Assembly (NCBI GenBank): GCA_963808455.1
Contig: CAWEHT010000084.1
Location: 1-11,624 of the forward strand
Reading direction: 5' to 3'
DNA length: 11,624 bases
DNA from: CAWEHT01 sp963808455
GTDB taxonomy: Bacteria; Chloroflexota; Anaerolineae; CG2-30-64-16
Below are positions 1 to 7,363 of this stretch, in pieces (positions within the stretch are counted from its first letter, which is position 1; the number at the start of each line of letters is the position of its first letter). The position numbers and the translations under genes are program-made. The notes beneath the pieces are model-generated. The model searched no databases. It was not told the DNA's origin and saw only the letters and a list, made by a program, of their open reading frames with translations.

Positions 1-19
1 CGGCAGATCCCAGACCGGA

Positions 20-1516
20 TCAGGCCTCGAGCCAGTGCATGCTGCGCTGCACGGCCCTGAGCCAGCCGTTGTAGTGCTTCGCCCGCTCGTCAGCACCCAT
101 CTTCGGCTCCCAGGTGTGGTCGATCTGCCAGTTCTGGCGCAGGTCTTCCAGCGTGTTCCAGAAGCCCACCGCCAGCCCTGCCGCATACGACGCACCCAGC
201 GCCGTCGTCTCCGCCACCTTCGGCCGCACCACCGGCACGCCCAGGATGTCCGACTGGAATTGCATCAGCAGGTTGTTGTACACCATCCCGCCGTCCACCT
301 TCAGCGCCGTCAGCTTGACGCCCGAGTCCTTCTCCATGGCGTCCAGCACCTCGCGCGTCTGGAACGCCGTCGCTTCCAGCGCCGCCCGGGCGATGTGGTT
401 CTTGGTGATGAAGCGCGTCAGCCCCACGATCACCCCACGGGCATCCGACTGCCAGTACGGCGCAAACAGCCCCGAGAAGGCCGGCACGAAGTAGATGCCG
501 CCGCTATCCGGCACCGCACCCGCAAAGTCCTCCACGTGCTTGGAGAACTGATAGAAGCCCAGGTTATCCCGCAGCCACTGCACCAGCGCCCCGGTGATGG
601 CGATCGAGCCTTCCAGGCAGTATACCGCCGGGTCATTGCCCACCTTGTAGCCCAGCGTCGTCAGCAGGCCGCTCTTGCTGGGCACCGGCGCCGTGCCCGT
701 GTTCAACAGCATGAAGCAGCCCGTGCCATAGGTGTTCTTCGCTTCGCCCTGGCCAAAACAGGTCTGCCCCACCAGGGCCGCCTGCTGGTCGCCCAGGTCC
801 CCGCACACCGGCACTTTGCCCAGCGTATACCCGTAGATCTTGGGATCGCTGGAGGGCCGGATCTGCGGCAGCATCTGGCGTGGAATGCCCATGATCTTCA
901 GGATCTCGTCATCCCATTCCAGGGTCTTCAGGTTCATCAGCATGGTCCGGCTGGCGTTCGACACATCGGTCACGTGCGCCCCGCCGTTGACCCCACCGGT
1001 CAGGTTCCAGATCACCCAGGTGTCCATGTTGCCGAAGATCGCCTCGCCCTTGGCGGCCGCCTCGCGCACGCCCGGCACGTTCTCCAGCACCCACTTGATC
1101 TTGGGCCCCGAGAAGTAAGTCGCCAGCGGCAGGCCGACCTTGGCGCGGAAGCGATCCTGCCCGCCGTCCTTGGCCAGCTCGTTGCAGATGGTGTCGGTGC
1201 GGGTGTCCTGCCAGACGATGGCATTGTAGTAGGGCTTGCCGGTCTTAGGGTTCCAGACCACGGTGGTCTCGCGTTGGTTGGTGACGCCAACGGCTGCCAG
1301 GTCTTCGGGCTTCACGCCGGTCTTCGCCATGCATTCGCGGATGACATCCTGGGTGCGGTCCCAAACCTCCATCGGGTTGTGTTCGACCCATCCCGGCTTG
1401 GGATAGATCTGCTCGTGCTCCATCTGGTGGACGCCGACGACGCCGCCGCTGTGGTCGAAGATCATGAAACGGGTGCTGGTAGTGCCTTGATCGACCGCTG
1501 CTACGTACTTTGGCAT
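20..1516 (-). CDS. glpK: Glycerol kinase
   Basis: ATP-dependent phosphorylation of glycerol to sn-glycerol-3-phosphate in the cytoplasm, which traps glycerol arriving through the facilitator encoded just upstream. The 498-residue product has the normal family length. It starts with the phosphate-binding DQGTTSTR stretch (residues 9-16), has the FGGY-family segment [13 protein letters not shown] near residue 135, the [10 protein letters not shown] and NTYGTGCF stretches in the middle, and [17 protein letters not shown] near the C terminus. The ATG at 1516 is preceded by GGAGGG about 7 nt away, which fixes the start. The loop that in E. coli GlpK carries GGKGGTR and binds fructose-1,6-bisphosphate is about six residues shorter here ([11 protein letters not shown]), so FBP control of the E. 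coli kind is unlikely. It lies 103 nt downstream of glpF with a hairpin between them. The assignment is secure. Confidence 0.97.
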   Translation of the reverse strand: MPKYVAAVDQGTTSTRFMIFDHSGGVVGVHQMEHEQIYPKPGWVEHNPMEVWDRTQDVIRECMAKTGVKPEDLAAVGVTNQRETTVVWNPKTGKPYYNAIVWQDTRTDTICNELAKDGGQDRFRAKVGLPLATYFSGPKIKWVLENVPGVREAAAKGEAIFGNMDTWVIWNLTGGVNGGAHVTDVSNASRTMLMNLKTLEWDDEILKIMGIPRQMLPQIRPSSDPKIYGYTLGKVPVCGDLGDQQAALVGQTCFGQGEAKNTYGTGCFMLLNTGTAPVPSKSGLLTTLGYKVGNDPAVYCLEGSIAITGALVQWLRDNLGFYQFSKHVEDFAGAVPDSGGIYFVPAFSGLFAPYWQSDARGVIVGLTRFITKNHIARAALEATAFQTREVLDAMEKDSGVKLTALKVDGGMVYNNLLMQFQSDILGVPVVRPKVAETTALGASYAAGLAVGFWNTLEDLRQNWQIDHTWEPKMGADERAKHYNGWLRAVQRSMHWLEA

Positions 1517-1540
1517 GAGAGACCCTCCATTCCGAAAGGT

Positions 1541-1571
1541 GGCGCAACCGTATGTGGTATGCGGTTGCGCC
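1541..1571 (-). other. Strong inverted repeat between glpF and glpK
   Basis: Two perfect 10-nt arms (GGCGCAACCG at 1541-1550 and its complement at 1562-1571) flank an 11-nt centre. Two further pairs can form beyond a single mismatch, leaving a loop of about 5 nt. It sits 25 nt upstream of the glpK start and about 12 nt before its Shine-Dalgarno sequence. No T-tract follows on the minus strand (ACCTTTCGG), so it does not look like an intrinsic terminator. It could be an mRNA stability or processing hairpin that sets the glpF:glpK ratio, or a repressor operator. The repeat is directly visible; the role is inferred. Confidence 0.75.
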
Positions 1572-1619
1572 TCATATGGAAAGAACCTAGACCAGGCCGG
1601 ACTGGCGCCTGGGGCTGAA

Positions 1620-2420
1620 TTATGCCTTTGCCGCCTTGGCCTTCGCCTCGAGGCCAGACGTCACGAACCAATCGTAGGTGAAGACACCCAGAGCCCCACC
1701 GATCAGCGGGCCAATGATGGGGCAGACTATCCAGTAGATGCCGTTAAAGAGACCTTGCGTGCCGACGATCAAGCCGAAGATGCGAGGGCCGAGGTCACGG
1801 GCCGGGTTGATGGCGTAGCCGCTGGGGCCACCCAAGCACAGACCGACCGCCAGGACGGTGAAGCCGACCATCAGGCCACCGAGGCTGGCGCCGACGCCGA
1901 TGTTCTTGGCGTCGCCGGTCCCAAGGACGCCCCACAGGAGAACGGCCGTGCCCAAGATTTCTGCGATCAGGGCAAATCCAATGCCGTAGGGCACGCCGGT
2001 TGTGCCGGCAGCCGGTATAGCGCCGAAGAATGCTTGTGCGTAAGTGGAGCCGGGCCCGGTGCACCACACGTTGGGCATGCCGGCCACGCGCAGGCCTTCA
2101 CCGTAGACAAGGTAGACGCCCAGCGCACCGATGAATGCGCCGACGACCTGGGCAACCCAGTAGGGAACCACTTTGGACCAGGAGAAACCGCGCTTCAGGG
2201 CCAGAGCAAAGGTGACTGCGGGGTTGATGTGGGCGCCGGAGACGCCGCCGACCGTGTACACGGCGACGACCACGGCGAAAGCCCATCCAAAGGTTATGGT
2301 GTTCCAGTTGTAGCCCGCCGCGGCCACGCGAGGCGCCAGGCCCACATTTGCCACAACCCCGTCCCCTAACAGGATAAGGACGAAGGTACCGAAGACTTCG
2401 GCTACGAGTTCCGACATCAT
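1620..2420 (-). CDS. glpF: Glycerol facilitator (aquaglyceroporin, MIP family)
   Basis: A six-helix inner-membrane channel for glycerol and similar small polyols. At 266 residues it has the usual MIP length and both NPA boxes: [10 protein letters not shown] (NPA at 66-68) and [13 protein letters not shown] (NPA at 205-207). The Asp after the second NPAR (D209) is typical of glycerol-conducting rather than water-only channels. Aligned by eye to E. coli GlpF, the selectivity filter W48/G191/F200/R206 becomes W46/G193/Y202/R208, so it is kept except for Phe to Tyr. The ATG at 2420 follows a strong AGGAGG at 8 nt; a second ATG comes immediately after it. It is followed by glpK in the same direction. 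A propanediol facilitator role (PduF belongs to this family and lies beside pocR in Salmonella) is a fair alternative given the PDU genes upstream. Confidence 0.95.
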   Translation of the reverse strand: MMSELVAEVFGTFVLILLGDGVVANVGLAPRVAAAGYNWNTITFGWAFAVVVAVYTVGGVSGAHINPAVTFALALKRGFSWSKVVPYWVAQVVGAFIGALGVYLVYGEGLRVAGMPNVWCTGPGSTYAQAFFGAIPAAGTTGVPYGIGFALIAEILGTAVLLWGVLGTGDAKNIGVGASLGGLMVGFTVLAVGLCLGGPSGYAINPARDLGPRIFGLIVGTQGLFNGIYWIVCPIIGPLIGGALGVFTYDWFVTSGLEAKAKAAKA

Positions 2421-2475
2421 ATGACTTGCCTCCTTGCAGCGTGAAAAACATGGCTAGAAAGAGAAGACAAACATC

Positions 2476-2490
2476 GCGAGCTATACTCGC
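2476..2490 (-). other. Small inverted repeat upstream of glpF
   Basis: Perfect 5-bp arms GCGAG and CTCGC are separated by CTATA (plus-strand reading), 56 nt before the glpF ATG. It could be a weak operator or a leader hairpin. It is short enough to occur by chance, and no function is assigned. Confidence 0.25.
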
Positions 2491-2695
2491 CTCATCCAAC
2501 CATAATCACCGCCTTCCTTCGCATGCCCGGAACTCAGGCTTCTCAGCCATGCTCGCCCTCGACTCCAGCTTACAAGCATGCTCCCGGCACGGAACGACAA
2601 CACAGGCCGCTCGCGACACTAGGCGTTTTGGGAGTAGCTTGGTAAAACGGCGCTGGAACTCCGAGAACTACCCGAGGGATAATCATGAATCAACA

Positions 2696-2719
2696 CCTGC
2701 GCGACACGATGCCTCATGC
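2696..2719. repeat. Imperfect copy of the ackA stop-codon region
   Basis: CCTGCGCGA, then 5 extra nt, then TGCCTCATGC (2710-2719). The same 19 nt occur without the 5-nt insertion at 2982-3000, where they span the ackA stop codon. The two copies are in the same orientation, and the longest uninterrupted match is 13 nt (CGATGCCTCATGC). This may be a relic of a local duplication or an old recombination scar. Confidence 0.5.
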
Positions 2720-2835
2720 CAGCATCACACAGCGCGAGTCACCTCCTCTGAGATCACCACGCAAGCCGCCACAGTCGATTGAGAAACAGCACGGGGAACT
2801 ACAGGAATCTAACCAATATCAATCTTACGGGAGCT

Positions 2836-2864
2836 AGTATATCCGCTTATCTTGCAATTGTCAA
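2836..2864 (-). promoter_or_regulatory. Sigma-70 type promoter for glpF-glpK
   Basis: On the minus strand TTGACA (2864-2859, a perfect -35) is followed after exactly 17 nt by TATACT (2841-2836, five of six matches to TATAAT). This predicts a transcript starting near 2829 and running into glpF then glpK. It is the best promoter match I noticed in the window, and it lies in the only long gene-free gap. The elements and spacing are directly visible; activity and sigma factor are inferred. Confidence 0.75.
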
Positions 2865-2892
2865 GGGCTTTACGAGCGCTACACGAAGACTT

Positions 2893-2914
2893 GATCGGCG
2901 AAACCTGTCCGATC
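2893..2914 (-). promoter_or_regulatory. Dyad upstream of the glpF promoter (possible operator)
   Basis: Perfect 6-bp arms GATCGG (2893-2898) and CCGATC (2909-2914) surround a 10-nt centre. The element lies about 29 nt upstream of the -35 box, where a transcription activator could bind. No T-tract follows, so it is not a convincing ackA terminator. The role is inferred from position only. Confidence 0.3.
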
Positions 2915-2981
2915 CACGCGAGAAGACCCCGGGCTGCCACTCGGCCGTCATGGGCCTCAGACAGCGCACGTGCCGGGCACG

Positions 2982-3000
2982 CCTGCGCGATGCCTCATGC
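2982..3000. repeat. 19-nt direct-repeat partner overlapping the ackA stop
   Basis: CCTGCGCGATGCCTCATGC includes the ackA stop codon (minus-strand TGA at 2997-2995). It matches 2696-2719 apart from a 5-nt insertion there. The two copies lie in the same orientation about 280 nt apart and bracket the promoter of glpF. Confidence 0.5.
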
Positions 3001-4213
3001 GTTCACAAAGTGGCCGCCCGCCTGGGCCACGGCCAGCGTGTCGATGGCGATCATCTGCTCTTCGTCGGTCGGCACGACGAGCACCCTGACCCGGGCACCC
3101 CCGGTGCTGATGACCATGTCACGCCCGATGGCGGAATCGTTGAGGGCCGGGTTAACCTCGACACCCAAAAACTCGAGCCCCTCGCACGCCATGCTGCGCA
3201 CCACCGGGGAATTCTCGCCGATGCCCGCGGTGAAGACGATGGCGTCGCAGCCCCCCGAGAGCAGCGGCGTAGCTGCCGATGTAGCCACGCAGGCGATAAG
3301 CGAACATCTCCAACGCCAGCTGGCACAATCGATGCCCCTGCCGCGCGCGGTCCACGATCACCCGCATGTCGTTGCTGACCCCAGAGACACCGAGCAGGCC
3401 GCTTTCGAAGTAATAAAGGTGCTCGATTTGCTCGAAGCTCAGCCCCAGTTCCCGGTGCAGGTAGAAAGCCAGGCCCGGATCGATATCTCCGGTGCGCGTT
3501 CCCATCATGACGCCCGAGAAGGTGGCAAAGCCGATGCTCGTGTCGATCGATCTGCCGCCGTCCACCGCCGCGATCGTGACGCCATTGCCCAGATGGCAAA
3601 TGACCATCTTGAGCGCACCCAGGGGCTGGCCCAGGATGCCGGCGGCCCGGCGGCTCACGTAGCGGCAAGACGTACCATGAAAACCATACTTGCGGATCTT
3701 GTGCCGTTCATAGTATTCGTAAGGCAGAGCATACAAGAATGCTTTGGGCGGCATGGTCTGATGAAAAGAGGTATCAAATACCGCCACATGCGGGACGTCG
3801 GGGAAAAGGCGCCGGGCCGCATGTATGCCCAACAGGTTAGCCGGGTTGTGAATCGGAGCCAGCGGGACACATTCTTCCAGTTTCTGAATCACCTCGTCGG
3901 TGATCAGGGTCGAGCTGATGAAGACATCCGCGCCATGAACGGCTCGATGCCCCACTGCGCCCACTTCGGAGATTTCGTCAAGCACTCCATGTTCGGGGTC
4001 TAGCAGAGCTTCGACGATCAGCTCCATGGCAACCCGGTGCGTTGGGATCGACTGTTGGCAGCGGTAATCTGCCTTGGCCGTCCGTTGGCTGAGATAGGAT
4101 TCGTCCTCGCCCAGCCGCGCGGCGATGCCCTTGGCCAATACCTCTTTTAGGTCGGCGCTGTAGAGCTGGTACTTGATCGTGGAGCTTCCGCAGTTGATGA
4201 CAAGGATCTTCAT
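2995..4213 (-). CDS. ackA: Acetate/propionate kinase, one frameshift
   Basis: Transfers phosphate from acetyl- or propionyl-phosphate to ADP, giving ATP in the last step of fermentative acyl-CoA use; PduW of PDU operons belongs to the same family. The N terminus has the family signature ILVINCGSSTIK. FDTSFHQTMP holds the active-site Asp, YGFHGTS the active-site His, and GTRTGDIDPG the conserved Arg. After AYAAALGG-type sequence (SYAAALGG) the frame breaks: the continuation CDAIVFTAGIGENSPVVRS and the C terminus lie in another frame. The break is at a run of six C (plus strand, 3251-3256); removing one base restores a protein of about 405 residues, the normal length. The His that usually follows HGTS is Cys here. 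The ATG at 4213 lies 23 nt after the response-regulator stop. A propionate role is inferred from context. Confidence 0.9.
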
Positions 4214-4236
4214 GGAGCACTTCTCTTCACGAAAGG

Positions 4237-5917
4237 TCAGTCGGGACGCATCGGCAGCCGATTGCCAGGTGCCCTTCGGGCGATGGTCCCGTCCGTGTGC
4301 AACCGTTGGCGATAGGTAGCCGGAGTCAAGGACGTGCCGCGGCGGAAAACCCTATGAAAATAGGCAGCATCTTCATAGCCCACCGCGAGGGCGATGGCGG
4401 CAACGGTCATATCGGTTGTCGCGAGCAGATTTTTGGCTTCCTCGACCCGCAGCTGGGTCAGGTATTTCACGAAGCTGGTGCCCATCTTGGCTTTCAAGAG
4501 ATGAGCCAGATGCGAGCCGCTCAGATGCACCGCGCGCCACGTCCTCCAGTTCCAGGCCCGGGCGCTGCATGTTGTCACGCATGTATTGGAGGGCCTGGCT
4601 TACCAGCTGAGCGATGCGATCGCCGCGATTCAGTTGTGACAACAGGGCCGCCAGGCTGGTGAACGCCCAGGCACGCATCTCAGAGGCCATCGTCAGACGG
4701 CGCAGGGCAAGCGCCTGCTGTCGAGAGAGATCCAGGGTCTCAGCAGATGAGGCGCCGGCTTCGATGGCCGCGCGCGAGGCCAGAGCCAACAACTCGCCAA
4801 GCCGGATCTGGATGGTCTCGGCCGGCTGATCCACATGGGCGAGCAAGTGATCGGCCAGTTTCGCCAGCAACTCCTCGGCATCCTGCGCGTGCCCGAGCCG
4901 CACCTCCGCGATCAACTGGCGTTCCAGCTCGACGGGATAGGGCCGGGCAACATCCTCAGCATCGGGCAAGTCCACGATATGGATCACACAGTTGTTGCCG
5001 AAGTGCGGCTTGTGCAGCAGCGTGCGCAGGGCTTCGGCGTAAGAAAGCGGCACCCGCCCCAGCGTGGCGTAGCGGTGGCCGATGCCGATCGTCGCCATGA
5101 CCGGAGCGCTGGACTCCACCGCATAACGGATATTGTGGCCCAGCGCCCGGATGCCCCCAACGTCGGCGTGCTTGGGATCGCTGGAAACGATCACAGCCCA
5201 TAAGCCCGGCCGGGTTTGCCCGACCAGGAAGTTATCGACGCCGGGCATGGCCCGCCGGACGATGTCGTCGAGCAGGCCACAAAAACGCTCGTAGCGATCC
5301 GACTCCATGTCTCGCACCACAGAGTCAAAGCGGTCGATTTCGACAAGCATGACGGCCGGCCAGCTGATCGCCTTGCCCAGCCGCCCCAGGACGCGATCGA
5401 CGCTGCCCAGATAAGAATCCGCCGCCCCATTGGCATCCCGGGGGCCCTCCAGCAGGTCCCGAACGAGGCGGGCCTCGACAAGGGGCAAAGCCTCCTTCAG
5501 GAGGCTGCTGGCCTCTTCGTACTGGATGCGGTTCTTTTCGTCTTGCTGGATTTGTGATTCCACGCGTTGCAGCACGTCGAGGAGCAGTGAGGGCCGCACG
5601 GGCTTCAAAAGGTAGTTAACAGCACCCAGCCGCAACGCCTCCTGAGCGAAAGAGAACTCGTCATAGGCCGTCAGCATGACCACCCTGGTGCCCGGATACT
5701 CGGCGCGGATGGCACGGGTCGCCTCCAGGCCACCCAACCCGGGCATCTTGACATCCATCAGGACAATGCACGGGCGCGTCTGGCGCGCCAGACTGACCGC
5801 CTCTTCGCCACTGCTGGCCTCAAAAACGGGGGCGAGCGCAGGCGCGCGCTCCGTGATCACGCGTTTTACCGCCGACCGCACGATCTCTTCGTCATCCGCG
5901 ATCAAAAGGCCACACAT
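4237..5917 (-). CDS. REC-AraC response regulator (YesN-type), one frameshift
   Basis: Probable transcription activator paired with the PocR-domain kinase encoded just upstream. Residues 1-120 are a receiver domain with the acidic pair DD (8-9), phospho-acceptor D55 in LMDVKMPG, T83 in MLTAYDEF and K105 in YLLKP. The middle contains a stretch (ATIGIGHRYATLGRVPLSYAEA) resembling the degenerate GGDEF-like domain of YesN and CdaR-type regulators. The C terminus is an AraC double helix-turn-helix (VHLSGSHLAHLLK, then DMTVAAIALAVGYED and YFHRVFRR...TPATYRQ). The reading frame breaks inside the first helix-turn-helix at 4532-4541; reading GTG GCG CGC GCG GTG (two bases restored in a GCGCGC tract) gives VARAVHLS, as expected for the family, and about 560 residues. 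Its first 26 nt overlap the kinase gene. As read, DNA binding would be lost. Confidence 0.88.
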
Positions 5918-7179
5918 TTTGGCTTCCCTGGCTCACCAACTGGGAATACTTTCCCTCGACGAGCACGGCTGCAACAGGCAAGGTCAGGCTCAACTGAGTG
6001 CCATGGCCCAGCTCGCTCACCAGCGAGAAACTGAATGCGTCGCCGTACTCCATCTGCAATCGACGAAGGGTATTGCGCAGCCCGAGAGCCGGGCGACCGG
6101 TCGCCGGCGCAGGGGTCAGGTTGCGAATGGCTTCAACCACTGCTTTGTCCATGCCCACGCCGTCGTCGCGCACTTCGAGGAACATGCCCGCCGCGACGGA
6201 TATGGCCCGCACCTCGACCGTCACCGGGCGAGCCAGCGGCTCGACCGCATGCACGATGGCGTTCTCTACGAGCGGCTGCAGGGTCATGCACGGTATACGC
6301 ACGCTGCCGATCGCCGGGTCCATTTCGATGCTGACGATCAGGCGCTCGCCGAAACGCAGCTGCTGGATGCTCAGATATTGCCGGATGGCCTCGATCTCCT
6401 GGCCCAAAGTGACGGCAGCAGCCACGTTGCGCAGGCCATAGCGCAGCAAGTCGCTGAGAGAATACGCGATCTCTTCCGTCCGGCGCGCCCCTTCCTCGTT
6501 GGCCGTGTAGGTGATCAGCCCCAGCGCATTAAAGAGGAAGTGCGGGTTGATCTGCGCCTCGAGTGTCCGCAGCTGCGCGGTCTGCAGCGCAGCTTGCAGC
6601 GCAGCCCGCTCCTGAACCTGCTGCAGCAGCTCGGCCTGCGTGAGGTTGGCGACACCGACCTCGACGATATAGTTGGCCATCTGGAAGAGCATCTCGCCCG
6701 CCGCGCTAATCCGCTCGCGCGGGCACCGCGGGGATATCAGCCATGGCACGCCTGAAAGCATCCAACGGCATGCCCAGGCCCGAGTTGCGCTCCCAGATGC
6801 CATCGAGAAATTCCTCACGGGCATCGGCAGGGATGACCTGGCCGCACAAGATCGAGCCGAGGTATTCGCCCTGAATAATGATGGGAGCGGCGATATCGCG
6901 CATGCCCCCGTGGCAGGTGTACACGTGGGGCCCGCCTTGCTGGCGGGCCACGAGGCCGCCCTCGGCATCACAGCGCATGCACCTGGCCAGGCCCGCCTTC
7001 GTGGAGCGGATCAAGCGACAGACACCCTGGAAGTTGCTCTCACGCGTGATCGGCTTCCCGACCTGGTCAACCGTAACTGCGGCTACCCCCATGGCCGTGG
7101 CAAACGTATCCTGAATGCGCTGCAAAACGTTGATCGCCACGGTATTGCTGAGGCTGAGGGTTCTGAGTGGTCTTGGCAT
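5892..7179 (-). CDS. PocR-domain sensor histidine kinase (YesM/LytS type), one frameshift
   Basis: Probable sensor of propanediol/glycerol-type ligands that phosphorylates the adjacent regulator. Residues 15-120 match the PocR ligand-binding domain: IQDTFATAMGVAAVTVD, CRLIRSTKAGLARCMRCD, YTCHGG and LGSILCGQVIP, with Cys at 54, 67, 70, 89 and 112. A short coiled coil (about 180-205) leads to the His_kinase box AQINPHFLFNAL (His near 214), then the N-box LVENAIVHAV and G-box VRDDGVGMD of an ATPase domain. No membrane segment is seen, so it should be cytoplasmic. The ATG at 7179 follows a strong AGGGAGGG. The frame breaks at about 6716-6722 (GCGC tract) between IPAVP and ERISAAGEMLF; one deleted or two inserted bases restore about 428 residues. 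The 3' end overlaps the regulator gene by 26 nt. Confidence 0.88.
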
Positions 7180-7228
7180 GATATTCCCTCCCTAGCCTCA
7201 TCGTAGCCCCAGACCACGATCTCTGCAA

Positions 7229-7363
7229 CTACTCCGGTGCACCGGTGTCGCCCTCGCTCTGGCTGCCAACATAGCGACCGCTGTAGGTGATCGGGAAGGG
7301 GCCGCGGCCTACGGCCGGTATGGTCGTGCCATCTTCCAGTCTGGCATACTCATAGATATTGAC
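7229..7363 (-). CDS. Unassigned coding-like stretch between pduT and the kinase
   Basis: Directly after the pduT stop, in its corrected frame, a run of 44 codons reads VNIYEYARLEDG, GTTIPAVGRGPFPITYSG, RYVGSQSEGDTGAPE and then TAG. It has GC-rich third positions like neighbouring genes but no ATG, GTG or TTG start. ATGAGTATG at 7353-7345 lies in another frame and would join it only if one base were missing near 7341-7345, giving a product of about 41 residues beginning MSMP. I do not recognise the family. It may be a small real gene with a fifth frameshift, a 3' remnant, or chance. Confidence 0.3.
   Translation of the reverse strand, partial: VNIYEYARLEDGTTIPAVGRGPFPITYSGRYVGSQSEGDTGAPE

Larger units (their letters stand above)
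2421..2994. other. 574-nt gap between ackA and glpF: promoter and leader, no gene recognised
   Basis: The region is lower in GC than the genes around it, and no frame on either strand looks like protein. Reading in the minus direction it holds a 6-bp dyad (2914-2893), a near-consensus promoter (2864-2836), an orphan Shine-Dalgarno-like AGGAGGTGA (2747-2739), a copy of the sequence around the ackA stop codon (2719-2696), a small dyad (2490-2476) and the glpF ribosome-binding site. If transcription starts near 2829 the glpF leader is about 410 nt, long enough for post-transcriptional control. I saw no B12-box or other riboswitch motif that I recognise. Confidence 0.6.

Noticed and set aside
1541..1571. 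Hairpin as an intrinsic terminator between glpF and glpK
   Set aside because: No T-tract follows on either strand, and the genes read as one transcription unit.
35..1618. Long open frame on the plus strand opposite glpK
   Set aside because: Antisense to a clear glycerol kinase; His/Arg/Leu-rich composition typical of GC-rich shadow frames, with no family character.
2426..2782. 118-codon plus-strand frame in the glpF-ackA gap
   Set aside because: Compositionally random (rich in Ser, Arg, His, Thr), no good ribosome-binding site, and it overlaps the minus-strand glpF leader.
2421..2994. Cobalamin riboswitch, expected near B12-dependent diol pathways
   Set aside because: No B12-box-like conserved sequence found by eye on the minus strand; a covariance-model search would be decisive.
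2865..2994. Terminator after ackA
   Set aside because: A short stem CGTGC-CCG-GCACG and the GATCGG dyad are present, but neither is followed by a T-run.
2852..4003. Plus-strand open frame opposite ackA
   Set aside because: Lies over the acetate kinase gene on the other strand and has no recognisable domain.
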